From Bradyrhizobium nanningense (GTDB taxonomy: Bacteria; Pseudomonadota; Alphaproteobacteria; Rhizobiales; Xanthobacteraceae): DNA of 64,000 nt. The notes under the pieces are model-generated. The model saw only the letters and a program-made list of their open reading frames with translations. It searched no databases and was not told the origin of the DNA. The stretch covers positions 265,851 to 329,850 of the forward strand of contig NZ_LBJC01000031.1 of the NCBI RefSeq assembly GCF_004114535.1, read 5' to 3'. Made by a program: the position numbers and the translations under genes. Below, piece after piece: positions 25,390-34,328 of this stretch (position 1 is the stretch's first letter; the number at the start of each line of letters is the position of its first letter).

Positions 25390-26139
25390 TTAACGCCTGC
25401 GCTTGAGAATATAGCTGTCCATGATCCAGCCATGCCGCTCGCGCGCCTCCTGGCGCTGCGCGACGATGCGCGGACCGACTTCAGCCAGCACGCCGGACAT
25501 GATGATCTGATCGGGCATGCCGAGATAGGCGCCCCAATAGATGTGAATCCCGAGTGGATCCAAGGATTGAAACGCCGTGCCGCCGTCGAGCATCACCACC
25601 ACGGTGTCGACACCCTGCGGCCAGCCGCCTTCGCGTAAGCGCCGCCCCGTCGTGACCAAGAACGGCTCGCCGATATCGTTGAGCGGCAGTGCATGTGCCG
25701 CGCACAGCGCCTGGATCGACGTGATGCCGGGCACGACTTCGATTTTGGGTAAGGGGTCGAGCCGCCGCGCAATGCGCAGCGAGGAATCATACAGCGAAGG
25801 ATCGCCCCAGATCAGCAGCGCGACCTTGCCCTCGCCGCCGAAATGATTTGCGATCGCCTGCGACCAGGTCGCGGCAACCGCATCGTGCCAGTCGTCCACG
25901 CCCTTGCGGTAATCCGCTTCACCTGCGTCGCGCACGGGAAGATCGAACTCGGCGATAACGGTCTTGCCGCTACCGACAACATCCGCGCAGATCGTCCGCC
26001 TGAGATCGGCGAGATCGGACTTCGCCGTTCCCTTGCGCGGGATCAGGATGAGATCGGCGGCATTGATGGCTTCAACGGCGGCGCGTGTGAGCTGGCCAGG
26101 ATCGCCGCAACCGATGCCGATCAGGGAAAGCGTGAGCAT
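25390..26139 (-). CDS. cobF: Precorrin-6A synthase (deacetylating), CobF
   Basis: 249 residues of the SAM-dependent tetrapyrrole methylase fold, with IGIGCGDPGQLT at the N-terminus and the WGDPSLYDSSLR and VVPGITSIQALC segments of CobF. It methylates C-1 of precorrin-5 and removes the acetyl group. CobF is specific to the aerobic route, matching CobG here. It lies between the CbiM-like gene (42 bp upstream) and cobT. Confidence 0.96.
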   Translation of the reverse strand: MLTLSLIGIGCGDPGQLTRAAVEAINAADLILIPRKGTAKSDLADLRRTICADVVGSGKTVIAEFDLPVRDAGEADYRKGVDDWHDAVAATWSQAIANHFGGEGKVALLIWGDPSLYDSSLRIARRLDPLPKIEVVPGITSIQALCAAHALPLNDIGEPFLVTTGRRLREGGWPQGVDTVVVMLDGGTAFQSLDPLGIHIYWGAYLGMPDQIIMSGVLAEVGPRIVAQRQEARERHGWIMDSYILKRRR

Positions 26140-26181
26140 CGCGGGCGCTGGGGGCGGCCATGACGGCCGCCCCTTGTCTCT

Positions 26182-26859
26182 CTAGGCCGCGTTGTGCAGG
26201 CGCGGGGTGACGAGGCCGGGCGCGGTGACGCCGCGCAGCGACTTCGCAAGCGCCAGCACGGCGAGATCGGCGAGCGGCTCGATCACGATGACCAGCGCGT
26301 AAGAGGCCGCAAACGTCGCGATGCTGGCGAGGTTGCTCATCGCAAAACCGGAGCCATAGAGCGCCCAGAACGCTACCCAGGCGATCACGCCGGCCTGATA
26401 GGTCGTCGACAGCGCCAGCGCCTGCCGATACCTGAGGTCGACATAAGCGGTGTTGCGCGAGATGATCCGTGTGGCGATTGCCTGGATCGCGAACAGCGGC
26501 ACCAGCAGCGTCGTGACGTTCATGCCGTATTGCGGCAGGTCGGCCGGCTCGAAGAACACGCCCTGAAGCAGCAGGCCGAACGCCAGGCCGAAGGCGGCAG
26601 GCGCAGCGCCGAACAGCAGGAACAGCGTCGAGCCGAGGATGAAGTGCACCTCGGACACCCCGACCGGGAAGTGCGGCAGAATCTCGAAGAAGGTGAAAAC
26701 AAGGGCGGTGGTGGCGAGCGTCCGCGCCGCGAACGAGCCGATGCCCTGCTCGCGCACGGTCTCGGCGGCGAGCTTCAAGGCAACGCCGCCCGCGGCGACG
26801 CCGGTTGCGTAACTCAACACGAGCTTGGCGCCCGTCACGATTCCGGGTTCGATATGCAT
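26182..26859 (-). CDS. CbiM-like energy-coupling factor permease (cobalt uptake candidate)
   Basis: 225 residues with about six hydrophobic helices. It starts MHIEPG, like CbiM/NikM proteins in which the N-terminal Met-His chelates Co or Ni, and has the second His segment SEVHFILGS. It therefore resembles the metal-binding S/M component of an ECF cobalt transporter. No CbiN, CbiQ or CbiO gene is adjacent, so it either works alone or borrows an energising module from elsewhere. It is the first gene behind cobalamin riboswitch 2 and precedes cobF and cobT. Confidence 0.82.
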   Translation of the reverse strand: MHIEPGIVTGAKLVLSYATGVAAGGVALKLAAETVREQGIGSFAARTLATTALVFTFFEILPHFPVGVSEVHFILGSTLFLLFGAAPAAFGLAFGLLLQGVFFEPADLPQYGMNVTTLLVPLFAIQAIATRIISRNTAYVDLRYRQALALSTTYQAGVIAWVAFWALYGSGFAMSNLASIATFAASYALVIVIEPLADLAVLALAKSLRGVTAPGLVTPRLHNAA

Positions 26860-26904
26860 GGCTTAGATCCTTCCTGCCGTCACACCCGACGGCCTTGGCC
26901 TCAA

Positions 26905-27105
26905 AACGTGCAGGGCCGGTCTCCTGGCTCGCGGTTCACTGGGTTCTCCGGCCTTCCCGGGCCTTGCGGCCCAGTGGCTGATCGGAGCCCCTCACCGCTT
27001 ACAGTCGCGGGGGCGGCTGGGGTTTTGGGCGCCGCAACTTGGTCCGCCCACCCCCATTCCCGATTATGCTCCGGCGCTTTGCGCCGCGTCGAGCACCATG
27101 CCTCT
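26905..27105 (-). promoter_or_regulatory. Cobalamin riboswitch 2 (upstream of CbiM-like permease)
   Basis: On the minus strand: GCCCCCGCGACTGTAAGCGG, GCCACTGGG, GGGAAGGCC and the B12 box AGCCAGGAGACCGGCC (plus positions 26914-26929). It occupies the gap between the end of cobA and the CbiM-like gene and should control the CbiM-cobF-cobT transcript, including any read-through from cobA. Confidence 0.95.
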
Positions 27106-27149
27106 CCTGTGTGCCCCTTTCGCCGAGCCGGCGTCAAGGGGCGAAGCGG

Positions 27150-27881
27150 TCACGAGGGATAATCCCCCGCCAGCGCGCCGAACAGGATCACGGCGGCGGT
27201 TGAAGCGGCGCCGCCGCGGGCAAGCTGCTCGGCAAGCTCGGCAATGGTGGTGCGGACCAGCCGCTCGTCGGGGCGACCGAGGGACTCGGCCAACAGCGCC
27301 GGAGTATCCGCGGCGAGACCGTGTGCGATCAATTTTGCGACAAGCGCCGGGAAGGTGCGCCGGCCCATATAGACCACGGTCGTCGCCTCAGGATCGGCCA
27401 GCGCCGCCCAGTTCAGATTCGGCGGCAGCTCGCCGGTGACGTCGGCCCCGGTGACGAACTGCACCCGGCGCGAGGTGTGGCGCCGGGTCAGGGGAATGCC
27501 GGCCTGGGCCGCTGCGGCGCAAGCCGAGGTGACGCCGGGAACGATCTCATAGCCGATGCCGGCCTCGCGCAGCGTCTCGATCTCCTCCTCGAGCCGGCCG
27601 AAAATGCCGGCATCGCCTGACTTGAGCCGCACCACGCGCGCCCCTGTTGCGGCATAATCGACCAGGAGCCGGTTGACGTGATGCTGCTTGGTCGAGGGCC
27701 GCCCTGCCCGTTTCCCGACCGCGACGAGATTGGCGCCGGGCCGGGCGAGATCGAGGATCGCGCCCGAGGCGAGATCATCATAGAGCACGACGTCGGCCTC
27801 GCGCAGCCGCGCGGCGCCCTTGAGCGTGAGCAACTCGGGATCGCCGGGTCCGGCGGAGATGAAGGAGACGAATCCGCTCAC
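27150..27881 (-). CDS. cobA: Uroporphyrinogen-III C-methyltransferase
   Basis: 243 residues, the usual length for a stand-alone SUMT (no siroheme synthase fusion). Motifs: SAGPGDPELLTLKG, VLYDDL, VGKRAG and RLKSGDAGIFGR. It converts uroporphyrinogen III to precorrin-2, the entry step of the pathway. Its ATG overlaps the cobB stop (ATGA), and it is the last gene of cobL-cobE-cobM-cobB-cobA. Confidence 0.96.
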   Translation of the reverse strand: MSGFVSFISAGPGDPELLTLKGAARLREADVVLYDDLASGAILDLARPGANLVAVGKRAGRPSTKQHHVNRLLVDYAATGARVVRLKSGDAGIFGRLEEEIETLREAGIGYEIVPGVTSACAAAAQAGIPLTRRHTSRRVQFVTGADVTGELPPNLNWAALADPEATTVVYMGRRTFPALVAKLIAHGLAADTPALLAESLGRPDERLVRTTIAELAEQLARGGAASTAAVILFGALAGDYPS

Positions 27882-29188
27882 CGGTCCTCCGCGATCAGAT
27901 GAAAGAAAGTGCCGCTGACGTGGCCCCGCCGCGAGCCGGTCTCGGCAATGGCCGCGCCCGTCGCATCGTGCACGACCGCCAGCTGCGGATCGGGCTGGCC
28001 AAGAATGGTCGAATAGTGAAACTCATGGCCGCGCAGACGCGCCCCGGCGCGATATCCCGGCATCGGCGCGGCGAGCGCCGCGAGGCGATAGCCCAGATGC
28101 ATGCGGCGTTTGGCAAAGCTCGTCTCGAGGCCAAGCAGGCCTGTCATCTCGTGGCGCATCCCGTCCGCGTCGGTCAAAGCGGCTCCCAACACCATATAGC
28201 CCCCGCATTCGCCATGCACCGGCCGCGTTTCGGCGAAAGCGCGCAGCCCGCTGCGAAAACGGGCATTGGACGCGATCCTGCCGGCATGAAGCTCGGGATA
28301 ACCGCCGGGCAGCCAGCACACGTCGGCACTCGCGTCAGGCGCTTCATCGGCCAGCGGCGAGAACGGCAAGATTTCTGCGCCCGCCGCGCGCCAGGCCTCC
28401 AGCATATGCGGATAGACGAAGGAGAACGCGGCATCGCGCGCCAGCGCAACGCGCTGGCCGGGCGGCACTACATTGACGCCGCTCGCCGCGGCTCGCGGCG
28501 AACAGCTGGCTGCGGAGCGCAGCACCGCGTCGAGATCGACATGCTCGGCGACGAAGCGCGCGGCCTCGTCGATCAGCTTGCCGATCTCGGCCTGCTCTTC
28601 GGCCTGCACCAGGCCGAGATGCCGCTTCGGCAGACTGATCTCGGCATGACGCGGCAGCGCGCCGAACACGGCGATGCCGACATCGCTGAGTGCACGCCGC
28701 ACCAAATCTTCATGGCGTGGGCTGGCAACGCGGTTGAGCACGACGCCCGCAAGCCGCACACCTGCGCGATAATCGCGAAGGCCTGCGGCGATTGCGGCTG
28801 CGGTCTGCGCCTGGCCAGACGGGTCGATCACCAGCAGCACCGGCCAGCCCAGCATCTCGGCGATGTCGGCGGTGGCACCGGTGCCGCAGACGCCATGCGC
28901 GGCGACGCCGTCGAACAGGCCCATCGAGCCCTCGGCGAGCACAATATCGGCATCCGCGCCGCGGCTGACCAGATACGCGATTGTCCCCCGATCCATCGCC
29001 CAGCTATCGAGATTGACCGAAGCGCGTCCAGTCGCGGCGGCATGAAAGGCCGGATCGATGTAATCGGGACCGCTCTTGAAGCACTGCACATTCAAGCCGC
29101 GATGGCGCCAGGCCCGCGCGAGCGCCAGCGTCAGCGTGGTCTTGCCGACGCCGGAGGCTGGTGCCGAGACGATGAGGCCCGCCGGCAT
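27878..29188 (-). CDS. cobB: Hydrogenobyrinic acid a,c-diamide synthase (CobB)
   Basis: 436 residues from ATG 29188, which overlaps the cobM stop (ATGA). The N-terminal half is a dethiobiotin-synthetase-like ATPase with P-loop SGVGKTTLTLALAR and FKSGPDYIDP. The C-terminal half is a class I glutamine amidotransferase with the nucleophile Cys in VHGECGGYMVLG and His in GHEFHYS. It amidates the a and c carboxylates before cobalt insertion by CobN and its partners. Confidence 0.95.
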   Translation of the reverse strand: MPAGLIVSAPASGVGKTTLTLALARAWRHRGLNVQCFKSGPDYIDPAFHAAATGRASVNLDSWAMDRGTIAYLVSRGADADIVLAEGSMGLFDGVAAHGVCGTGATADIAEMLGWPVLLVIDPSGQAQTAAAIAAGLRDYRAGVRLAGVVLNRVASPRHEDLVRRALSDVGIAVFGALPRHAEISLPKRHLGLVQAEEQAEIGKLIDEAARFVAEHVDLDAVLRSAASCSPRAAASGVNVVPPGQRVALARDAAFSFVYPHMLEAWRAAGAEILPFSPLADEAPDASADVCWLPGGYPELHAGRIASNARFRSGLRAFAETRPVHGECGGYMVLGAALTDADGMRHEMTGLLGLETSFAKRRMHLGYRLAALAAPMPGYRAGARLRGHEFHYSTILGQPDPQLAVVHDATGAAIAETGSRRGHVSGTFFHLIAEDR

Positions 29189-29970
29189 CACGACGCCTCC
29201 GGAAAGCGCGGCTCGGCACCGACGGGCCGATAGCGACGATCGTAGTCGGCGGCGTAGAGCCGGCTCTCGTCGAAATCCGCGGCGCCAAGCGTTCTGCCGA
29301 CCAGGATCAGCGCGGTGCGCTCCATCTCCGTTCCGACCGCGGCATCGAGCGTTGCCAGCGTCGCGCGCACAATGCGCTGGTCCGGCCAGCTCGCACGCCA
29401 GACGACCGCGACCGGACAATTTTCGCCATAATGCGGCGTGAGCTCGGCGACGACCTTGTCGAGCAGATGAATCGAGAGGTGGATCGCAAGCACGGCACCA
29501 GTGGCTGCGAATGCGGCGAGCTTCTCACCTTCAGGCATCGCGCTAGCACGACCCGGCGTGCGCGTCAGCACCACCGTCTGGGCAAGACCGGGCAGCGTCA
29601 GCTCAGCCTCCAGCGCTGCCGCGGCAGCCGAGAAAGAGGGCACGCCAGGTGTCACAGTGAACGGAATGGCGAGCGCGCGCAGGCGGCGGAGCTGCTCGCC
29701 CATCGCCGACCAGATCGAGAGATCGCCGGAATGCAGCCGCGCGATGTCCTTGCCCTCTGCATGCGCAGCGGCGATCTCCGCGATGATCTCATCGAGCGAC
29801 AGAGGCGCGGTGTTGACGATGCGCGCGCCCGGCGGGCAATGCGACAAGACACCTTCGGGCACCAGTGAGCCCGCATAGAGACAGACCGGACAGGCCGCGA
29901 TCAAGTCGCGGCCGCGCAAGGTCAACAAGTCAGGCGCGCCCGGCCCTGCGCCGATGAAATGCACCGTCAT
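29188..29970 (-). CDS. cobM: Precorrin-4 C11-methyltransferase
   Basis: 260 residues from ATG 29970, overlapping the cobE stop. Tetrapyrrole methylase signatures: GAGPGAPDLLTLRG, CLYAGSLVP, RLHSGDLSIW and VTPGVPSFSAAAA. It forms precorrin-5. Part of the coupled run cobL-cobE-cobM-cobB-cobA. Confidence 0.96.
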   Translation of the reverse strand: MTVHFIGAGPGAPDLLTLRGRDLIAACPVCLYAGSLVPEGVLSHCPPGARIVNTAPLSLDEIIAEIAAAHAEGKDIARLHSGDLSIWSAMGEQLRRLRALAIPFTVTPGVPSFSAAAAALEAELTLPGLAQTVVLTRTPGRASAMPEGEKLAAFAATGAVLAIHLSIHLLDKVVAELTPHYGENCPVAVVWRASWPDQRIVRATLATLDAAVGTEMERTALILVGRTLGAADFDESRLYAADYDRRYRPVGAEPRFPEAS

Positions 29971-30335
29971 GCGCCGTCTCCTTCCGCAATGGCGGCGGTC
30001 GCCGTGTGGTCCTGCGAAACCACGCGCGTCGCAATGAGCCGAGCCCGAGGGCCAGCCGCGGCGAGCGCCGCGGCTTCGGCAACAGATCCTGCTCCAAACT
30101 TCTCCATGACGAATTTCGACTGCGTCGGCGTATCGATGCCGGCCAGCATATCGGCGGGGATACCCCTGATCGGCACGCCGCATTCACGCGCGAGTTGCTT
30201 CAGCGCCTCCGCATCGGCTTTGTCGGCCACGGTCGCAACCGCTGCGAGGCCCTCGGAACCGCCGGCCGCCGACAGCGCCTCGCGCAGCGAAGCCAGCGTG
30301 ACATCCTTTCTGAATCCGAGCCCGGCGACCTTCAT
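29967..30335 (-). CDS. cobE: Cobalamin biosynthesis protein CobE (CbiG C-terminal-like)
   Basis: 122 residues from ATG 30335, which overlaps the cobL stop as ATGA, so the start is firm. It begins MKVAGLGFRKDVTLASLREAL, with GCRK-type glycine-rich start and the C-terminal LIATRVVSQDHTATAAIAEG typical of the CbiG C-terminal/CobE family. CobE is needed for aerobic cobalamin synthesis, but its chemical role is not firmly settled. Confidence 0.9.
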   Translation of the reverse strand: MKVAGLGFRKDVTLASLREALSAAGGSEGLAAVATVADKADAEALKQLARECGVPIRGIPADMLAGIDTPTQSKFVMEKFGAGSVAEAAALAAAGPRARLIATRVVSQDHTATAAIAEGDGA

Positions 30336-31513
30336 CGGACCGTACTCCACTGCACCACCGGGCGTGCCGCCTCCCAGGAGCGATAGCGGCCGAGCGGCGC
30401 GGCTTGCGCAATCTCGACCCGCATCAGCTCGCCACCGTGGCGCTGATGCAGCCCGCCCAGCAGTGCTTCCGTTTCCAGCGTAACGGAATGCGCAACCAGC
30501 CGTGCGCCCGGCGAAAGCCGCGACCAGATGGCATCGAACATTGCGCTATCGAGGCCCCCGCCGATAAAGACGGCATCCGGCGCTTCTGCCCCAGCAATAG
30601 CTTCCGGTGCCCTTCCCGTGACGACAATGATCCGATGCGCCAGTCCGAACGCGGCTGCATTCTTGCTGATGTTCGCGACGCGATCCTCGCGTGCCTCGAT
30701 GGCAGTCGCCGTCCCGCCGCACAGCGCCCACTCGACCGAGATCGAACCCGAGCCGGCACCGATGTCCCACAGCCGTTCGCCGGGACGCGGCGCCAGCGCC
30801 GAGAGCGCGAGCGCGCGCACCGGGCGCTTGGTGATCTGGCCGTCGTGGACGAACAAATCGTCTGGCAGGCCCGAGCTGCGCGGAATGCCCTGCGTCCCCC
30901 TCGCCCACACCGCCACCGCGACCAGATCTCCAGCGATCTCCTCGGAAAAGAGGTCGGCGCGATGCTGGTCAATATATTCCTGTGGCCCGCCAAGCGCTTC
31001 GAGCGTCCACAACAATGAGGCGCCCCACCCGCGTTTCGTCAACCACTTCGCGAGATTGCCGACCGCCGTTGCGTCACGCATCAGGCAGATGATGCGCGCA
31101 TCTCGCACCAGATGCGGTATCAGGCGCTCGAACGGTGCGGCATGAAGGCCGATGCATGTCACGGACTCCAGCCGCCAGCCCAGCCGCGCGGCAGCGAGCG
31201 AGAATGTCGATGGTGCCGGGTGCGCCATCCACTCGTCGCTACCGAGCTTCTCGGCGAGAACGACCCCCGCGCCGTACCAGAACGGATCACCGGAGGCGAG
31301 CACCACCGTTGGCCGGTCGCGACAGCTCAGAACGACAGCGGCGTCGAACGGCACCGGCCACGGACGGCCGCGACTGCCCACGCCGGAAAGCGCAAGATGC
31401 CGCTCGCCGCCGAACACGGTTTCAGCCTCCCTGAGCGCCTTTCGGCTTGCCTCGGACAGCCCGGCAAGGCCATCTTCGCCGATACCGATGATGGTCAGCC
31501 AGGGATCAATCAT
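30332..31513 (-). CDS. cobL: Precorrin-6Y C5,15-methyltransferase (decarboxylating), CobL
   Basis: 393 residues from ATG 31513, with GAGGG upstream. The N-terminal half (IGIGEDGLAGL) is the CbiE methyltransferase and the C-terminal half (WDIGAGSGSISVEWAL, from about residue 245) is the CbiT methyltransferase/decarboxylase; the fusion is normal for CobL. Its start codon overlaps that of the divergent cobK gene: the palindrome CATG at 31511-31514 supplies both ATGs. It leads a tightly coupled run to cobA. Confidence 0.95.
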   Translation of the reverse strand: MIDPWLTIIGIGEDGLAGLSEASRKALREAETVFGGERHLALSGVGSRGRPWPVPFDAAVVLSCRDRPTVVLASGDPFWYGAGVVLAEKLGSDEWMAHPAPSTFSLAAARLGWRLESVTCIGLHAAPFERLIPHLVRDARIICLMRDATAVGNLAKWLTKRGWGASLLWTLEALGGPQEYIDQHRADLFSEEIAGDLVAVAVWARGTQGIPRSSGLPDDLFVHDGQITKRPVRALALSALAPRPGERLWDIGAGSGSISVEWALCGGTATAIEAREDRVANISKNAAAFGLAHRIIVVTGRAPEAIAGAEAPDAVFIGGGLDSAMFDAIWSRLSPGARLVAHSVTLETEALLGGLHQRHGGELMRVEIAQAAPLGRYRSWEAARPVVQWSTVR

Positions 31514-32258
31514 GACACGCGCCCTCATTCTGGGCGGAACGGCCGATGCGAGCCTGCTCGCCGCGGCGATCGCGCGCGCCGGTCTTGACGCCGTCTATTC
31601 CTATGGCGGCCGCACCCGCGCACCGGCGGATCAGCCGCTGCCGACCCGCATCGGTGGCTTCGGCGGCGTGAGCGGCCTTGCCGACTACATCCGCGGCGAA
31701 GGCATCACGCATGTGATCGACGCGACGCATCCCTTCGCAGCCGAGATGAGCCGCCATGCGGTCGAAGCGTGCGCGGACACCGGAACGCCGCTGATTGCGC
31801 TGGAACGCACACCGTGGATCAAGACGCCTGGCGACAACTGGATCGAGGTCGCAGATGTCGGCGCCGCGGTCACAGTGTTGCCCGAGCTGCCCGCAAACGT
31901 GTTCCTCGCCATCGGTCGCCAGCATATCGCGCCATTTGCGACGAAGCCGCAGCACACCTACACCCTGCGCTTCGTCGATCCGCCCGAAGCGCCGCTGCCC
32001 TTCGCCGCCGACGTGATCGTGTCGCGCGGCCCCTTCACGCTCGACGGAGAGCTGCAAATGCTGCGCAGGCGCGGCATCGCCACGATCGTCGCCCGCAATT
32101 CCGGCGGCGATGGCGCGCGTGCCAAGATCGACGCGGCCCGCATGCTCGGCCTTCCCGTCATTATGATCTCGCGACCGGAGCTGCCCGAGCGCTGGCGGGT
32201 CGAGAGCGTCGCTGACGTGATGGAGTGGCTCGGTCATCGCGCCTGCCTCGGCGCATAG
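31512..32258 (+). CDS. cobK: Precorrin-6A reductase CobK
   Basis: 248 residues from ATG 31512 with AGGGAT upstream. Signatures of the family: LILGGTADASLLAAAI, the THVIDATHPFAAEMSRHA segment and ARNSGGDGARAKIDAA near the C-terminus. It reduces precorrin-6A to 6B with NADPH. It is the only plus-strand gene between cobN and cobA. Its start overlaps the cobL start by two bases and its 3' end overlaps the cobJ 3' end by 25 bases, so antisense transcription across it is unavoidable. Confidence 0.95.
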   Translation: MTRALILGGTADASLLAAAIARAGLDAVYSYGGRTRAPADQPLPTRIGGFGGVSGLADYIRGEGITHVIDATHPFAAEMSRHAVEACADTGTPLIALERTPWIKTPGDNWIEVADVGAAVTVLPELPANVFLAIGRQHIAPFATKPQHTYTLRFVDPPEAPLPFAADVIVSRGPFTLDGELQMLRRRGIATIVARNSGGDGARAKIDAARMLGLPVIMISRPELPERWRVESVADVMEWLGHRACLGA

Positions 32259-32968
32259 ACCCAGCGGCCGACGCGGCGCGTCTGCGAATTGCCGACGATC
32301 ACCAACGTGCGCATGTCGGCCATCTCGGGCGCCGCCTCGTTCAGCGTCACCGTCTGGATCTTCTCATCAGGCGCGCTGATGGCGCGCGCGAAGATCACGA
32401 GGCGCTCGCCACAACCGGCCTCCTTCAACACTGAAAGCGCGCGGCCAAAGCCCTCCGGCCGGCTGGCCGAGCGCGGATTATACATCGCGATCGCAAAGTC
32501 GGCTTCCGCGGCGAGGCGCAGGCGCTTCTCGATCAATGTCCAGGGCTTGAGATTGTCGGAGAGATTGATCGCGCAGAAATCATGGCCCAGCGGCGCGCCG
32601 GCGCGGGCGGCGGCGGCCAGCATCGCGGTGATGCCGGGCAGCACGCGGATTGCCAGCGCCTGATATTGCGGCGCCTGTTCGAGCGCCTCGAACACGGCGG
32701 AGGCCATCGCGAAGACGCCGGGATCGCCGGAGGACACGACGACGACCTGCCTACCCTCGGACGCGAGCCGCAGCGCTTCGCTTGCGCGCTGCAGCTCCTC
32801 GCGATTATCGGAAGGATGCAGAATAAGGCCCGGCCGCGCCGGCACCCGCGCGACATAGGGCGCATAGCCCAGAATGTCGGTTGCTGAGGCGAGCGCAGCT
32901 GAGACCTCCGGCGTCACCAGCGCATCGCTACCCGGCCCGAGGCCCGCGATGGTCAAGGAGCCCGTCAT
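32234..32968 (-). CDS. cobJ: Precorrin-3B C17-methyltransferase
   Basis: 244 residues. Motifs GLGPGSDALVTPE, ILGYAPYV, VVSSGDPGVFAMA and MYNPRSASR are those of CobJ, the ring-contraction methyltransferase producing precorrin-4. The start overlaps the cobI stop (ATGA). Last gene of the riboswitch 3 run before the inverted cobK. Confidence 0.96.
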   Translation of the reverse strand: MTGSLTIAGLGPGSDALVTPEVSAALASATDILGYAPYVARVPARPGLILHPSDNREELQRASEALRLASEGRQVVVVSSGDPGVFAMASAVFEALEQAPQYQALAIRVLPGITAMLAAAARAGAPLGHDFCAINLSDNLKPWTLIEKRLRLAAEADFAIAMYNPRSASRPEGFGRALSVLKEAGCGERLVIFARAISAPDEKIQTVTLNEAAPEMADMRTLVIVGNSQTRRVGRWVYAPRQAR

Positions 32969-33696
32969 TCGGCGGCATCCAGATGCCGGCCATTGCCGTG
33001 AACCAGCACGATCGCAAAGTAAGGACAGTCGGCGGCATCGATCTCCGCGAGCCGCGCGACACGCTCGCCCGGCATAGTGCCACGCTCGACCAGCCAGGCA
33101 TCGTCGAGCCGGCCAGCGGATGCGAGTGCCCGGCGCACTTTTGCGAGATTGCGGCCGGTCTTCATGACGACGAGCGCATCGGAATCGCGCATGCGCCGCT
33201 CGAGCTCGCCTTCCGGAAGTGTCCCCATCAGCACCGTCGTCACGTCATCGCCGAGCGCGATCGGCTGGCCGACGCCGTTCCAGCAGCCGACCATGCCGGG
33301 AATGCCGGCGATCACCTCGATCTCGACGCGGCCTTGCAGGCGCGTATGCAGATGCATGAAGGAGCCGTAGAAGTAGGGATCGCCCTCGCAGAGCACGACG
33401 ACATCGACCGCGCGCGAAAGCCGCGCCAGGCGCTCCGCCCATTCGTCGTAGAAGCCGGCGAGCAACTGCACGTATTCGGGACTGTCGAATGCGATCTCTG
33501 TCGTGACCGGATACTCCATCGGGTATTCGGTGACGTCGGCTGCCAACATGCATTCGACGATGCGCCGCGCCTGGCCCGGCCTGCCCTTCTTGCGGAAAAA
33601 AGCGACGTGCTGCGCGGCGCGGACGGTGCGATCGGCGCGCACGCTCATCAGATCGGGATCACCGGGGCCGAGACCGCAGCAGATGATGCGTCCCAT
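32965..33696 (-). CDS. cobI: Precorrin-2 C20-methyltransferase
   Basis: 243 residues with CGLGPGDPDLMSVRA, FFRKKGRPGQAR, LCEGDPYFYGSF and VIAGIPGMVGCW, the CobI/CbiL pattern. Converts precorrin-2 to precorrin-3A, the substrate of CobG. Begins two bases after the cobH stop. Confidence 0.96.
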   Translation of the reverse strand: MGRIICCGLGPGDPDLMSVRADRTVRAAQHVAFFRKKGRPGQARRIVECMLAADVTEYPMEYPVTTEIAFDSPEYVQLLAGFYDEWAERLARLSRAVDVVVLCEGDPYFYGSFMHLHTRLQGRVEIEVIAGIPGMVGCWNGVGQPIALGDDVTTVLMGTLPEGELERRMRDSDALVVMKTGRNLAKVRRALASAGRLDDAWLVERGTMPGERVARLAEIDAADCPYFAIVLVHGNGRHLDAAE

Positions 33697-33698
33697 CG

Positions 33699-34328
33699 CT
33701 ATTCGCTCCGGCTCGCCAACGCATTCACGGCCGCGACCGTGATTGCGGAGCCGCCGAGGCGGCCGTCGACCGTCAGCGCCGGCGCCGGCGGATCGGCCAT
33801 CAGCGCCGCCTTGGACTCGGCCGCGCCGACAAAGCCGACTGGGCAGCCGATGATCGCCGCCGGCCGCGGACAGTTTTGGTCCTCCAGCATGTTGAGCAGA
33901 TGAAACAGCGCGGTCGGCGCATTGCCGATCGCAACGATTGCGCCCTCAAGATGCGGCCGCCACAGCTCGAGCGCCGCGGCCGAGCGGGTGTTGCGCATCG
34001 ATTGCGCGAGCGCTGGCACGGTCTCGTCGCCGAGCGTGCAGATGACAGCGTTGGCCGCGGGCAGCCTTGCGCGCGTAATTCCCTCCGAGACCATGCGCGC
34101 ATCACACAGGATCGGCGCGCCTCTTTGCAGCGCGGCGCGCGCGGCAGCCGCCATGCCGGGCGTGAAGCGGATATGCGCCTCCAGGCCGATCATGCCGGCG
34201 GCATGGATCATCCGCACCACGACCTGCTCCTCGTCCGCCGTGAAGCGCGCAAGATCGGCCTCGGCTCGGATGGTGGCAAAGGACTGGCGGTAGATCGTGG
34301 CGCCATCGGTCTCGTAAACGTGCGGCAT
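33699..34328 (-). CDS. cobH: Precorrin-8X methylmutase
   Basis: 209 residues from ATG 34328, which shares one base with the cobG stop (TGATG); a TTG one codon earlier is not needed. The migrating-methyl active-site His is in VVRMIHAAGMIG, with CDARMVSEGI and IIGCPVGFVGAAESK further on. Produces hydrogenobyrinic acid from precorrin-8X. Confidence 0.96.
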   Translation of the reverse strand: MPHVYETDGATIYRQSFATIRAEADLARFTADEEQVVVRMIHAAGMIGLEAHIRFTPGMAAAARAALQRGAPILCDARMVSEGITRARLPAANAVICTLGDETVPALAQSMRNTRSAAALELWRPHLEGAIVAIGNAPTALFHLLNMLEDQNCPRPAAIIGCPVGFVGAAESKAALMADPPAPALTVDGRLGGSAITVAAVNALASRSE

